Shown: positions 1 through 9,338 of the stretch, in pieces | How positions within the stretch are numbered: the stretch's first letter is position 1 | Layout: each line of letters begins with the position of its first letter | Assembly (NCBI RefSeq): GCF_003182355.1 | Contig: NZ_QGTW01000003.1 | Span: 124,001 to 188,000, forward strand | Direction of reading: 5' to 3' | Source of the DNA: Cytobacillus oceanisediminis | GTDB lineage: Bacteria; Bacillota; Bacilli; Bacillales; Cytobacillaceae | DNA length: 64,000 bases | Made by a program: the position numbers and the translations under genes | Notes under the pieces: model-generated | Told to the model about the DNA's origin: nothing | Database searches by the model: none | Seen by the model: the letters and a program-made list of their open reading frames with translations, nothing else

Positions 1-1099
1 TCCAAACTGAACCCTTTGCTTCTTCTCCGTGTTCGATTCTTTCAATTGCCAGTTTGATTTGCATGCTAACTTCAAACTCTGAATCACCCTCAGCAGCTTT
101 GAGTGCAGGAAGGGCACTCTCATCTCCCACTTCGTAAAGGAACATGGCTGCACGCCAGCGGACAAGCTTGCTGTTATCCTGCAGTGCTTCCTTCATGGCA
201 TCCATCGCCTCTTCAAAGCCTAAATCAGACAAACAGTCTCCCGCAGTACGCCTTACTGTTACCGTTTTATCCTTTAATGCTTTATATAGGAGCGGAAGGA
301 CTTTTTTATCTTCTATCATGCCAAGGTAAACTGTTGCAAGCCTTCTAATCGAAGCTTTTTCATCATTCAGGGCTTTTTCCAGAACAGGCAGATCATCAAC
401 GGTAGGATCATCCATTTGTTCAAGTTTTTGATAGCGGACTCGCCAATCAGGAGAGTCAAGGTCTTCAATCGAAAGTTTTAAACGAGGACGGGCATGCTTT
501 TCCTCTGTTTTTTCGGGACTTTTAGCTATTTGGACTAGTGCTTGGAGTCTTCCCTCTGGATAGGCTGCCATAAGCTCATCAACAATATCATGGCCGACTT
601 GTTCAAAGTCTCCATAACGGACGCCGAATTCCTTCCACTTCCGGACCATCACAACATTATCCGCGGGATCTTGAGCTTCTGACACTGTTTTAATAAAGTT
701 TTCAGGCAGGCCAAATCGCTTTTCTTCCGTACCATCGGTTAGCTTTATCTGCATCGGGATTCCTTTATACATTTGAACGAGGACTTGCACTTCTCCAAAG
801 TGCTCATCAATGCCTGTTTCGGCGCTGTTTTCATTTTCTACATCTTCACCAAAAGCCGATCGGACTTGAGGCAATAGCTCTTTCCAGTCATATTTGGCAT
901 TTCTTTCAACTGCCAGAAAGTCTGCAACATGGTAAACGCCTTTTACCCCTTCTATTTGGAGGATATCCAGAATAACCTTTGGAGCTCCTTCACTTTTATC
1001 CTTTTTATAATTATTGCTTTTTCCCATTGGAAGTTCTTCATCAAGAATAACTTTCATGGTATTGGGACTTGGTGTTGGTTCAATTGCCTTTATCTTCAA
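1..1099 (-). CDS. ypgR: Conserved virulence factor C family protein (YpgR/CvfC), 3' end cut by window edge
   Basis: This leftward gene runs off the left edge with 366 codons present; the family is about 375-380 residues, so only a short C-terminus should be missing. I chose TTG at 1099 because AAGGGTGAT lies just upstream and the protein then opens with KIKAIEPTPSPNTMKV, the start of an Nfu/NifU N-terminal-like domain. Residues after about 200 fit HEAT-type alpha-helical repeats, with recurring D-x-x-W-R-x-R and L-x-x-L-x-D-x-x-x-x-V-R patterns. Staphylococcal CvfC affects virulence-gene expression, but the biochemical role is not settled. The HD protein at 3360 is its usual neighbour (ypgQ-ypgR). 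Here an ABC-F gene and a dispersed repeat lie between them. Confidence 0.85.
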   Translation of the reverse strand, partial: MKIKAIEPTPSPNTMKVILDEELPMGKSNNYKKDKSEGAPKVILDILQIEGVKGVYHVADFLAVERNAKYDWKELLPQVRSAFGEDVENENSAETGIDEHFGEVQVLVQMYKGIPMQIKLTDGTEEKRFGLPENFIKTVSEAQDPADNVVMVRKWKEFGVRYGDFEQVGHDIVDELMAAYPEGRLQALVQIAKSPEKTEEKHARPRLKLSIEDLDSPDWRVRYQKLEQMDDPTVDDLPVLEKALNDEKASIRRLATVYLGMIEDKKVLPLLYKALKDKTVTVRRTAGDCLSDLGFEEAMDAMKEALQDNSKLVRWRAAMFLYEVGDESALPALKAAEGDSEFEVSMQIKLAIERIEHGEEAKGSVW

Positions 1100-1189
1100 A
1101 AGTATCACCCTTTTTAGTATTTTCACGTTGGTAACTAGTTTTATTTTAACATAAGAAAAATCGAGCAGCATTTCATGAGCCTTTATTAG

Positions 1190-1432
1190 AAGGCTATGTT
1201 AAAGTTCATTGTTGATTTTGGCACCCTGTTGATTGGAGCGGGAGGCACGAGATCCTCGAAAATGCCTTCGCATTTCCTTGCGGTGAGTATTCGGGGATGC
1301 TTATTCAAAGTCCTGCGGGAAATGCAAGTCAAAGGGAGCCCTCCCAGGCGTCACGCTGAGGAGCGTCGGACCTCCCGCGGTTCGCTGAGTGACTGGAGCA
1401 GAAATCAGCAGACGCGTTTAACTGAACCTATT
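1190..1432 (+). repeat. Dispersed ~240-bp repeat, family A, copy 1
   Basis: A non-coding element fills most of the gap between the two flanking genes. It starts AGGCTATGTTAAAG and ends GCGTTTAACTGAACCT, so its ends are imperfect inverted repeats. The interior has GC-rich palindromic blocks (for example around CCTCCCGCGGTTCGCTGAGT) that also occur in the copies at 9475 and 16051. A 105-codon frame crosses it, but it is not conserved between copies, so I do not call it coding. Confidence 0.8.
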
Positions 1433-1482
1433 AGAAATGCCAAAAACCCGGAGCGTTTGCCCCGAGCCTCTTATCTGACTGC

Positions 1483-3363
1483 TTATTCATTTTCTGCTGC
1501 TTCTGAAAGGTAGCTCCACCTTTCAATTAAGTGCTCAAGCTCATCATTTAATTTCGCTTCTTCTTCCATTAGTCTCTGCGCTTTTTCAAAGTCGCTCCCT
1601 ATTTTGGCCATTTCGGAAGCGATCACTTCTAACCTGCTTTCGACTTTTTCAATTTTGCCATCGATTTCTTCCCATTCCTTTTTCTCCATATAAGTCATTT
1701 TCTTCTTTTTCGGCTTGGTTTCTTTTGGCTTTTCAGCAGCAGGTACATTTTCCTGTACGGGCTTCGAGCTCTCTTTTTCAAGAAATTCACTGTAATTTCC
1801 ATAGAAAGAATCGATTTTTCCTTCGCCTTTTAAGACAAGGAGCTGATCAGCAACTTTGTCAAGGAAATAACGGTCATGGGATACCGTGATGACTACTCCC
1901 GGGAAATCCTCCAAATAATCTTCAAGAACCGTTAATGTTTGGGTATCAAGGTTATTGGTTGGCTCATCGAGCAGCAGAACATTTGGCTCAGACATTAAGA
2001 TTTTCAAGAGATACAGCCTGCGCTTTTCTCCTCCTGAAAGCTTTCTTATAGGAGTTCCATGCGTAAAAGAAGGAAACAGGAACCGTTCCAGCATTTGGGC
2101 GGCAGATATGGTTTTCCCATCTGAGGTTTCCACTACCTCGGCAGTTTCCTTCAAATATTCGATCATACGTTTATTTTCATCCATATCTTCGCTTTCCTGC
2201 GTGTAGTAAGCAATTTTCACTGTTTGGCCAATGATTCGTTCACCGGAGTCAAGCGGAATCTTACCTGCCAGGATGTTAAGAAGCGTGGATTTTCCGGTTC
2301 CGTTCCGGCCAATGATTCCAATCCTGTCTCCCGGTTTTACCAAGAGGTCGAACTTATCCAATATCACCTGGCCGCTGTAGCTTTTTGAAGCTGACTCCAA
2401 TTCAAATACTTGTTTTCCAAGCCGGCTGCCACTTAATGACATATCAAGCTTTTCAGAAGATTTGACAGAGGCGAGCTGGCTATCAAGTACTTCGAACCGC
2501 TGGATTCTGGCTTTTTGTTTCGTAGTTCTTGCTTTTGCCCCTCTTCTGATCCATTCGAGTTCTCTTCTGAAGAGGTTTTTTTGCTTTTCGACAGTAGCAG
2601 CCTCATTTTCTTCTCTTATTGCCTTTGCTTCCAAAAATGCAGCATAGTTGCCTTTGTAACTGTAAAGATTTCCGCCTTCGAGTTCAAACATTCTATTTGT
2701 CACCCGATCAAGGAAATAACGATCATGGGTTACGAGAAGAAGTGCTCCCCTGTATCGCCCTAGATATTCTTCAAGCCACTTGACGGATTCAAAGTCGAGA
2801 TGATTTGTAGGCTCATCAAGAATCAATAAGTCAGGTGATTGGATCAGCACCTGTGCAAGAGCTACCCTTTTCTTTTGCCCGCCTGATAGTTCTCCGATTT
2901 TTTTGCTGAAATCTTCAATTCCCAGCTTTGTTAAAATCGTTTTTGCATCTGTGTTCACTTCCCAGGCATCCAGCGTATCCATTCTCTTTTGAAGCTCAAA
3001 AAGCCTTTCCTGTATAGCTGAATCTTCGGGACTTTGATTAAGCTTCAAAAGAGCCAGTTCATAGTCTCTCTGCAATACAAGGATTGGGGCATCACCGGCA
3101 AAAACTTGCTCCAGTACTGTCAGCTCATAATTTAGTTCTGGCTGCTGGGCAGAATAGGAAATTGCATAATCCTTCGGAGTAACAATTTCACCCGAGTCTG
3201 GCTGGTCAATTCCGGCAATAACCTTCAACAGTGAAGATTTCCCTGTCCCATTTACACCGATAAGGCCTACTCTTTCTTTTTCAGAGATTGTAAAAGAAAT
3301 ATTGTTAAAAAGTTCTTTTTCCCCATAGGTTTTTGTTACATTCTCCACAGAGATCATTTTCAT
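1483..3363 (-). CDS. yfmR: ABC-F ATPase, YfmR/Uup type (ribosome-associated translation factor)
   Basis: This is a cytosolic ABC-F protein of 626 residues with two ATP-binding cassettes and no membrane segment. The first cassette has Walker A GVNGTGKSS, signature LSGGQKKR and Walker B LLILDEPTNHLDF; the second has GRNGTGKST, LSGGEKRR and LLLDEPTNNLD. A lysine-rich stretch and a coiled-coil C-terminal domain follow (last ~85 residues), which is the Uup/YfmR architecture. YfmR in B. subtilis helps ribosomes at EF-P-dependent stalls. I chose ATG 3363 because it overlaps the stop of the upstream HD gene as ATGA, which implies translational coupling; an in-frame ATG at 3378 is possible but lacks a better ribosome binding site. 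The C-terminal domain argues against antibiotic-resistance ABC-F subclasses. Confidence 0.9.
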   Translation of the reverse strand: MKMISVENVTKTYGEKELFNNISFTISEKERVGLIGVNGTGKSSLLKVIAGIDQPDSGEIVTPKDYAISYSAQQPELNYELTVLEQVFAGDAPILVLQRDYELALLKLNQSPEDSAIQERLFELQKRMDTLDAWEVNTDAKTILTKLGIEDFSKKIGELSGGQKKRVALAQVLIQSPDLLILDEPTNHLDFESVKWLEEYLGRYRGALLLVTHDRYFLDRVTNRMFELEGGNLYSYKGNYAAFLEAKAIREENEAATVEKQKNLFRRELEWIRRGAKARTTKQKARIQRFEVLDSQLASVKSSEKLDMSLSGSRLGKQVFELESASKSYSGQVILDKFDLLVKPGDRIGIIGRNGTGKSTLLNILAGKIPLDSGERIIGQTVKIAYYTQESEDMDENKRMIEYLKETAEVVETSDGKTISAAQMLERFLFPSFTHGTPIRKLSGGEKRRLYLLKILMSEPNVLLLDEPTNNLDTQTLTVLEDYLEDFPGVVITVSHDRYFLDKVADQLLVLKGEGKIDSFYGNYSEFLEKESSKPVQENVPAAEKPKETKPKKKKMTYMEKKEWEEIDGKIEKVESRLEVIASEMAKIGSDFEKAQRLMEEEAKLNDELEHLIERWSYLSEAAENE

Positions 3364-4007
3364 GCTAGACCATTCCATTCTTTGTAAAATTGCTGCAAAT
3401 ATTTCTCCATAAACTGGTGGCGCTCTTCTGCCATTTTTATTGCTGTATCTGTATTCAGTCTTTCTTTTATCTTTAAGAGTTTTTCATAAAAATGGTTGAT
3501 GGATGATGACTTTCCATGCCGGTATTCCTCTTCTGTCATTTCATTTCTGGTTTCTAGGCCTGGGTCATAAATTGCCTGCCCTTTCTTGCCTCCATAAGCA
3601 AAAGCTCTCGCAATCCCTACAGCTCCGATAGCATCAAGCCTGTCCGCATCCTGGACGATTTCTGCTTCCGGGCTTAAAAGCTCCGTCTTTTTTCCGCCTT
3701 TGAAGGAAACAGAATAAATAATTTCATTGATTCTAGTTTTGTCTGCTTCTTGTATTTCCAAGACCTGCAGGAAATCGGAAAGCTTCTTATCCCCTGCCTC
3801 TTTTGATGCATTCAGCTTCTCATCAGGAATATCGTGAAGCAGTGCTGCCATCTCAATAATAAACAGATCGCCCCTCTGTTCTTTTTCTGCTATATAAAGT
3901 GCATTTTTTCGCACCCGTTCGATATGATACCAATCATGCCCGGTTGAATCTTCTCCTAGTGTATCCCGGATAAAATTTTCTGTTATATGTATGATTCTTT
4001 CATTCAT
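3360..4007 (-). CDS. ypgQ: HD-domain phosphohydrolase, YpgQ-like
   Basis: The protein has 215 residues and the HD metal-dependent phosphohydrolase layout: H near 25 (GHDWYHIERV), the HD pair in ALLHDIPDEKL around 57, and D in IVQDADRLDAIGAVG around 120. B. subtilis YpgQ has the same size and motifs and has been reported as a Mn-dependent (d)NTP pyrophosphohydrolase; that activity is inferred here from similarity. The start ATG 4007 has AGGTGA seven bases upstream. The stop overlaps the start of the ABC-F gene by four bases, so the two are co-translated. A house-cleaning nucleotide role next to a translation-quality factor is plausible but unproven. Confidence 0.85.
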   Translation of the reverse strand: MNERIIHITENFIRDTLGEDSTGHDWYHIERVRKNALYIAEKEQRGDLFIIEMAALLHDIPDEKLNASKEAGDKKLSDFLQVLEIQEADKTRINEIIYSVSFKGGKKTELLSPEAEIVQDADRLDAIGAVGIARAFAYGGKKGQAIYDPGLETRNEMTEEEYRHGKSSSINHFYEKLLKIKERLNTDTAIKMAEERHQFMEKYLQQFYKEWNGLA

Positions 4008-4104
4008 CTATTTCACCTGCTTTCAAACTCCACTGTCCATTTTAACACTAGTCGAGAAAAAGAAACATTGGCAAGGTTATTCCATATCCTTAGACTTGTA
4101 AGGA

Positions 4105-4254
4105 CGAAATTTGAACATAACGAATAAAACTGGAAAATTAGCGAACAAACAGCAGAATCTAGCGAATATTCAGGCATAACTTGCGAATAAAAATTAAATT
4201 TAGCAAACAAATCATGAGAATTAGCGAATAATCCGATTAATCTAGGCAGCAAAC
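4105..4254. repeat. Phased array of a TTAGCGAATA-like motif (about 21-bp period)
   Basis: Most of the gap between ypgQ and the degV gene is AT-rich DNA in which CGAA (or CAAA) cores recur at 4105, 4121, 4142, 4163, 4184, 4204, 4225 and 4250. Five successive intervals are 20-21 bp. The fuller motif is (T)TAGCGAATAA. No gene, hairpin or promoter was recognised in the array. Confidence 0.7.
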
Positions 4255-4341
4255 ATAAAAAACTGGCCCCAGAAACCATTTAAAAAAGATCTCTCTGAAC
4301 CAGGTTTTTATTAAACAGTTTTATATTTCCACCGGTCTCAC

Positions 4342-5190
4342 TCAGTCCAGGCCATTTAACCAGCTAACTCCGAGTGTGTTTTCCCCTGCGTGCACGCCGA
4401 TTGTAGCCCCCAAAGAATAGCATCCGAATTTAATATTCGGAAATTCTCCCTGAAGCTCTTCTTTCCACTCTTCTGCTTCTGCAGGATGCAAGCCGTATAG
4501 AATAAAAACCTCTTTTAGCGGTTTCTTTTCATGCGCGCTCCTAAGCAGCTTTACAATTTTGTCTTTTGCCTTTTTCTCGCTTCTAGCCTTTTCCCTGACA
4601 CTAAGCTCTCCATCATGGACAGAGATAATCGGTTTTACATTTAGCATGCTTCCCAGGAAAAATTGGACGCCTGACATCCTTCCGCTTCTATGAAGCTGTT
4701 CCAGGCTTCCGATCAGCACATAGGTTTCACCTGTATCCCGCAGCATCTCAAGCTTTTTTATAACGTCTTCAACTTCCATTCCTGTTTCTGTCCATTCCAT
4801 CCCTTTTAAAATCATTCTGGTTAAAGGGTATGATAGAATTTTGGAATCTACACTATACACCTGTATATCAACCAGCTGAGATGCCTGCTCACTTGATGAA
4901 ACTGTCCCGCTCAGCTTTGCGGATACAAGTACAGCAATAATATAATCATAGTTTTCCTTCAGCTTTTCATATAAATCCTGAAAAGCCCCTATCGCAGGCT
5001 GAGATGTTTTTGGGGGAGTTTCCAGGGTCTTTAGACGCGCATAAAGCTCCTCAGAGGTTAAATCAACACCATCGGTATATTCTTTGCCATCCATAATGAT
5101 TGTCATTGGTATCTGGTACAAATCAGGATGATTCCTTAAATCTTCATTTAAAAATGCGGTACTATCGGTTACCCACGCAACTTTCGCCAT
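4342..5190 (-). CDS. DegV family fatty-acid-binding protein
   Basis: A cytosolic protein of 282 residues, normal for DegV proteins. It opens with KVAWVTDSTAFL, the beta-strand plus T-D-S-T/S motif that binds the lipid carboxylate, and contains the second-domain signature SSLEQLHRSGRMSG-like sequence (here GSLEQLHRSGRMSG, near 161) followed by LNVKPIISVHDGE. DegV/FakB proteins hold a fatty acid for phosphorylation by FakA; several paralogues are usual in one genome, so the individual ligand cannot be assigned. The start ATG 5190 is preceded by AAAGGGGGCG. It stands alone between a repeat array and the amidohydrolase gene. Confidence 0.9.
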   Translation of the reverse strand: MAKVAWVTDSTAFLNEDLRNHPDLYQIPMTIIMDGKEYTDGVDLTSEELYARLKTLETPPKTSQPAIGAFQDLYEKLKENYDYIIAVLVSAKLSGTVSSSEQASQLVDIQVYSVDSKILSYPLTRMILKGMEWTETGMEVEDVIKKLEMLRDTGETYVLIGSLEQLHRSGRMSGVQFFLGSMLNVKPIISVHDGELSVREKARSEKKAKDKIVKLLRSAHEKKPLKEVFILYGLHPAEAEEWKEELQGEFPNIKFGCYSLGATIGVHAGENTLGVSWLNGLD

Positions 5191-5290
5191 TTAAGCGCCC
5201 CCTTTTTAATTATTTATTCATGCATGTATGTAAATAAGACTATTTGAAAGGCTGGCAGCGAAATATTTCATTCACCCCAGCCTCGGTTCA

Positions 5291-6145
5291 TTATGGCAGG
5301 AATGGCTTAATTTTTGGAAAAACCCTTAATGCGGTGTTGTAAAAAACATCGGCATGATGTTCCTCTGGGATAAGCCCTTTGATGAAATCAATATATGGCC
5401 CAACAGGTGCAAGCGGCCAATCGGTCCCAAACAGCAATTTATCATAAGAATCGGCAAAAACCAGGGCATGCCTTAGATGATCTAAAAATCGATCTTCACT
5501 GCGTTTTTTCAGCTCTTTTTCCGTTCCGACAATCAAACCGGATAGGTCTGCATAGACATTGGAATTTTTGTAAATGATTTCGGCTCCTGTCAAGGTCCAG
5601 GGATCCCCAAAATGGGCCATCATGAAATTAACATTCCGGTGTCTTACTGCAACTTCGTCAATTGCCAAAGGATGGGAATATTTCAGCAGCCCTCTTTCAG
5701 AATAAGTATCACCGGTGTGAAAAACAACTGGAACACTATATTTTCCCGCAAGGGCATACACTGGCTCATAGACCTCATCATATGCATAGAAAGGGTAATA
5801 GCCTAAATAAATTTTAATCCCTACTACCTTTGGCTTTTGCAGCTCCCTCTCCAATCTATTAAGTGATTCTTCATTTAAATCATAAGGGTTTATGCCCGGG
5901 CAGTAAACGATATTATCCGGTATAGCTTTATCAAGGTCAAGGCACATGGGTGTCCTGGCTCCGTAATCAGGAAAGCCCATTTGATCTGTTTCCGTTAGCC
6001 CCATCGCAATGCTGAGAACTACATTCGCTTTTTGGAACTCTCCTTGATGTCCTTTAAATGAGTAATCAACAAAGGACAGCTCTTTCGCTGTTTGATGAAA
6101 TGACTTAATATCGGAAAAATGAATATGTGCATCTATGACTTTCAT
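5291..6145 (-). CDS. Amidohydrolase-family (TIM-barrel) metal-dependent hydrolase
   Basis: The protein has 284 residues and the amidohydrolase-2 pattern. It opens with DAHIHF, the HxH metal pair on strand 1. Later come GIKIYLGY (a possible bridging Lys), VVFHTGDTYS and FMMAHFGD (two metal-binding His) and LLFGTDWPLAP near the C-terminus, whose Asp is the usual catalytic residue. The substrate is unknown; the family includes decarboxylases and lactone or amide hydrolases. It ends 100 bases from degV and starts 12 bases after the stop of the GNAT fusion, so those two genes are probably one operon. Confidence 0.85.
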   Translation of the reverse strand: MKVIDAHIHFSDIKSFHQTAKELSFVDYSFKGHQGEFQKANVVLSIAMGLTETDQMGFPDYGARTPMCLDLDKAIPDNIVYCPGINPYDLNEESLNRLERELQKPKVVGIKIYLGYYPFYAYDEVYEPVYALAGKYSVPVVFHTGDTYSERGLLKYSHPLAIDEVAVRHRNVNFMMAHFGDPWTLTGAEIIYKNSNVYADLSGLIVGTEKELKKRSEDRFLDHLRHALVFADSYDKLLFGTDWPLAPVGPYIDFIKGLIPEEHHADVFYNTALRVFPKIKPFLP

Positions 6146-6156
6146 ACTTTCTCCTT

Positions 6157-9100
6157 TTAGTGGAATTCTAAATTGTGCAGACTTTTCAGGCTTGTTCCCC
6201 TGATACTTCTTCCGTCAAATAAAAGATATCCCGGTTTCGCCAAAAGGACTGCTTTCCGTTCAGAAATAATCTGGAAGGCTTCTTTGTTCATATATGCACC
6301 AAGGAATATACTATCTTTACTCCCTGCCACATACATTCTTCCATGTCCATGGCATTTTGAAATATAAGCGCCATCTTCCATCGTGAACGATTGCTCCTCA
6401 ATTCCAGCTTGATAGTTTGACTGAGTACCTTTATCGAGGACTGTTAGAGTAAGGTCTGTTAAAGAACCGCCTGACAAGAATAGATCTGTTATCCATTTTT
6501 CATTAATGAAGGTTTTTCCGCCTGAATCAGCCACTTTTACCCAATGGGCAATGACCGGCACCCCTGGCAGCAGTGCAAAAAACTGTGTGTAATCAAGGCC
6601 TTTCCATAGTGAATGATGGGTAACTTTTGTTTGGAGGGTAAGTGCTGCCCACTCATTTCCATACAAGTCCTTAATGCTTGTAAATTCTGCAGCAGTTTCC
6701 TCTTTTAATAGAGAAAACACACTCATTTGCGAAGGGACGGTCTTCATGCCGCCTGCCCATGGGTTCCACCAGCCTTTCGCGACTTTCTCAGGGAAGGAAG
6801 TATCAAGCCATTCCCGCTCCTGATAGGCCAGCGAAAAAAGCCCGGGATAAAAACTCGGTGCTGCTTTCAAACGGATGATTCCATTGTCCATCATATAAAC
6901 AGTGTTACCACCCTGTTTTTCCGTAAACGTACGAACATCACCCGAAGGTACAAGAAGCAGATCACTTAGCTGTTTTCTCTCACTGTCCATTTGGATATCA
7001 GCCTTCACAATTGAAAGAGGGATTGCCCCTGCAATAGGCAAATTCGCTGAATACTCTTTCATTTCCTCTTTTTGTTCTACATTTACGGATCGTTTTTTAT
7101 TATCATTTAGGAAAAGACCGATAGTGCCGTCCAGATAGCTTGAACGGTGTGTTTTCAAGGTGACCGGCACTTTTTCCAAACCGGCTGCCACAGGATTTCC
7201 TCCATTTACAATGAAGGATTTTTCATTCTGCACAATCTTCTTTTCCATTTGATTGGCCATATTGGCAAAAGCCTGCAGTTCCTCCCATGATTGAAATGCG
7301 CCAACTGATAAATAGGCTGGTTCCAATTTCACCCTTTCTCCAGGTTTTAGACATCCCACTTCATTTTCATAATAAAACTGCCAGCCATCCGGGTTGGCTT
7401 TGGCTTTTTTCGGCCAGCAAAACCCAATTGGTTCTCCTTCATGCTTGGAGAAATACCAATTTTCCGTCAGGCTGCTTGCAGAAATCTCTCCGAATTCAAG
7501 ATCTTTGACACTCGAGTACTCTACCACTTCATTCTCCAGAGGGAAATAGGTATGATGCTTCTCATGATATAGAGGCTGATTGAAAGAAAGATTATCAAAA
7601 AGTGTTTCCCCTTCATTGTTCAGTTCAGCCCATGTTTTCACGATCCCTTCGCCATATAGCGACGTATACATAGAGACTAGGATTCCAGGGAAATCTTTTG
7701 ACCTGAAAACCAGTTTGAAGGTTATCGCTGAATCATCTGTGAACCACTGTACGCTTTCGGGTTTTGCTTTTGAAAATTCGGTTGAGTATGGCCTGCCCAG
7801 CTTAGGAACGAAAAAGGCGAAATGCTGATTTACATTTTCGTTCCGGCCAGCAGTTATTTTATAATCCAATTTCCGGATATTTGCCTGGCAGATCCCATTA
7901 CAGATATACCAATACTCTTTTGACTCTCCGCCGAACTTCTGCCCAAAATTCTTAAGCGGAACACCCACTGCTTTGCTTTTAAAAGTCAGCTCATCTCCAT
8001 CATTTTTCCTCGCCAGAATATTGATCTCAGGCTGATAAAAGCCGTACTTTTTCACGATGAATGGTACTTTTATAAGCTTCCGTTCATTCTTGAGAAGTTT
8101 AATATCATAATCATACTGATTTAATGAAACATGCTCATCCTCCTGAAAAAACAGGTGAAATATAGCATCCTCTTTAAGGCTATTTTCCACTTCAAGCTCC
8201 AGTTCCGCTTCCTGATTTAGAAAACGCAGGTTTCCTTTTGCACCGCCGGTTATTTTGGCAGGCTGCCTGGGAAGCAAACCAAGGCGCAGCTCACATTCTT
8301 CTCCATCGACCCAAACCTTTACCGCCAAGTAAGGATGGGTTTTCCATACACTTGGTTCTTCTCCTTCATGAACAATTAACTGTTCTGCAATAACAGCCTC
8401 GTTTTCGACTAGCATCTCATAATCAAAAGTTGCCTCTATTCTGCCTTGGTTGTCTCCTTTTGCTCTAAACGAAACGGGTTTACCGGTTTTATTCACAAAC
8501 TTCAGTTCGAAAGTCCCGGTTTCATATTCTATTGCTTCATGGCTGTTCATGGATAGTTCAAGAAAATAATCCTCTGTCTCTATTAAACTGATTCCCCTGC
8601 CGGTTTTTTCAAACCTAACGCGTGCATAGGCCTTTTCGTTTTTCCATCCATACTCATAAAAAGTAAAGCCATTTTCCTTGACCCCATCCGGCTTAACCTC
8701 AATTTTTCCCACATTGTCCTTATACCAATCAAAGTCTTTAAGAAGAGATTTTAATAGCGGAGTTTGTTGGACCGCCGGGATAAAATTCATTAAATGTGTT
8801 GTATCGTCTCTGTCCTCCCAGAAAAACCCGCATTTTTTATAAAGCGGAACAGCCTTCACATTCCCTGGCCATGTATATAAATCCAGACGAGGCCAACCCA
8901 ATTCCACTGTTCTTTGAAGCGCTTTCAAAACAAGCAGCTTTCCTATTTTTCGGCCATGATAATCAGGTCTCACATTCAGAAGCGGGATATATAATGAACC
9001 TGTATCCTCCTTATACTCTGATAGTCCGCAGTAACCGACTACCTCTTCGCCGTTTATGGCTAAATATAAAGCAATATTGCCGTTATTGGCTTCCTTCGTT

Positions 9101-9237
9101 TTCACCTGTTCTTCAGTCATGACGCTTGTATCGCCGCCCCAGCTATCGCGGCTAAGGTTCCACATTTTTGCGATACCTGCTGCAAGGCCCTCATTATACT
9201 CTGTAATTTTAATCGTGTCCGTACTTTGGACCATCAT
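6157..9237 (-). CDS. GNAT N-acetyltransferase fused to a large C-terminal beta-rich region
   Basis: A 1026-residue protein. Residues 1-165 form a GNAT domain: RPDYHGRKIGK (90-100) is the acetyl-CoA loop, and NVKAVPLYKKCGF (126-138) is the typical C-terminal part. The remaining ~860 residues have no membrane segment and look like successive beta-sandwich domains, with sugar-enzyme-like sections such as VPFIVKKYGFYQPEI and KGWWNPWAGGM. I do not recognise a catalytic motif there. The start ATG 9237 has a strong AAGGAGG seven bases upstream. A 19-codon ORF with its own strong binding site ends 14 bases earlier. The adjacent amidohydrolase suggests a two-enzyme pathway on an amide or modified carbohydrate; this is inference. 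Confidence 0.8.
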   Translation of the reverse strand: MMVQSTDTIKITEYNEGLAAGIAKMWNLSRDSWGGDTSVMTEEQVKTKEANNGNIALYLAINGEEVVGYCGLSEYKEDTGSLYIPLLNVRPDYHGRKIGKLLVLKALQRTVELGWPRLDLYTWPGNVKAVPLYKKCGFFWEDRDDTTHLMNFIPAVQQTPLLKSLLKDFDWYKDNVGKIEVKPDGVKENGFTFYEYGWKNEKAYARVRFEKTGRGISLIETEDYFLELSMNSHEAIEYETGTFELKFVNKTGKPVSFRAKGDNQGRIEATFDYEMLVENEAVIAEQLIVHEGEEPSVWKTHPYLAVKVWVDGEECELRLGLLPRQPAKITGGAKGNLRFLNQEAELELEVENSLKEDAIFHLFFQEDEHVSLNQYDYDIKLLKNERKLIKVPFIVKKYGFYQPEINILARKNDGDELTFKSKAVGVPLKNFGQKFGGESKEYWYICNGICQANIRKLDYKITAGRNENVNQHFAFFVPKLGRPYSTEFSKAKPESVQWFTDDSAITFKLVFRSKDFPGILVSMYTSLYGEGIVKTWAELNNEGETLFDNLSFNQPLYHEKHHTYFPLENEVVEYSSVKDLEFGEISASSLTENWYFSKHEGEPIGFCWPKKAKANPDGWQFYYENEVGCLKPGERVKLEPAYLSVGAFQSWEELQAFANMANQMEKKIVQNEKSFIVNGGNPVAAGLEKVPVTLKTHRSSYLDGTIGLFLNDNKKRSVNVEQKEEMKEYSANLPIAGAIPLSIVKADIQMDSERKQLSDLLLVPSGDVRTFTEKQGGNTVYMMDNGIIRLKAAPSFYPGLFSLAYQEREWLDTSFPEKVAKGWWNPWAGGMKTVPSQMSVFSLLKEETAAEFTSIKDLYGNEWAALTLQTKVTHHSLWKGLDYTQFFALLPGVPVIAHWVKVADSGGKTFINEKWITDLFLSGGSLTDLTLTVLDKGTQSNYQAGIEEQSFTMEDGAYISKCHGHGRMYVAGSKDSIFLGAYMNKEAFQIISERKAVLLAKPGYLLFDGRSIRGTSLKSLHNLEFH

Positions 9238-9251
9238 TTTGTCCTCCTTGA

Positions 9252-9311
9252 CTAGGTTACGTCTTGTCTTTCCTCTTCCTTTTCCTTGTTAATAACAGAT
9301 TCTTTAACCAT
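9252..9311 (-). CDS. 19-codon leader ORF upstream of the GNAT fusion
   Basis: ATG at 9311 reads MVKESVINKEKEEERQDVT then TAG. It is preceded by a near-perfect AAAGGAGG at optimal spacing and followed 14 bases later by the GNAT fusion start, whose own ribosome binding site lies between. The peptide is highly charged and has no signal or membrane segment. Strong spacing and position support translation; the product is unknown. It could act as a coupling or leader peptide. Confidence 0.5.
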   Translation of the reverse strand: MVKESVINKEKEEERQDVT

Positions 9312-9338
9312 TTCTTTCTCCTCCTTTAATGTATTTTC

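Noticed and set aside
1196..1513. 105-codon open frame on the plus strand
   Set aside because: It lies within repeat family A and runs into yfmR antisense; other copies of the element do not keep the frame.
4013..4279. Gene in the spacer between degV and ypgQ, or a CRISPR array from the regular motif spacing
   Set aside because: The 88-codon frame only follows the AT-rich motif array. Motifs are about 10 bp with 10-bp gaps, far too short for CRISPR repeats and spacers, and no cas genes are present.
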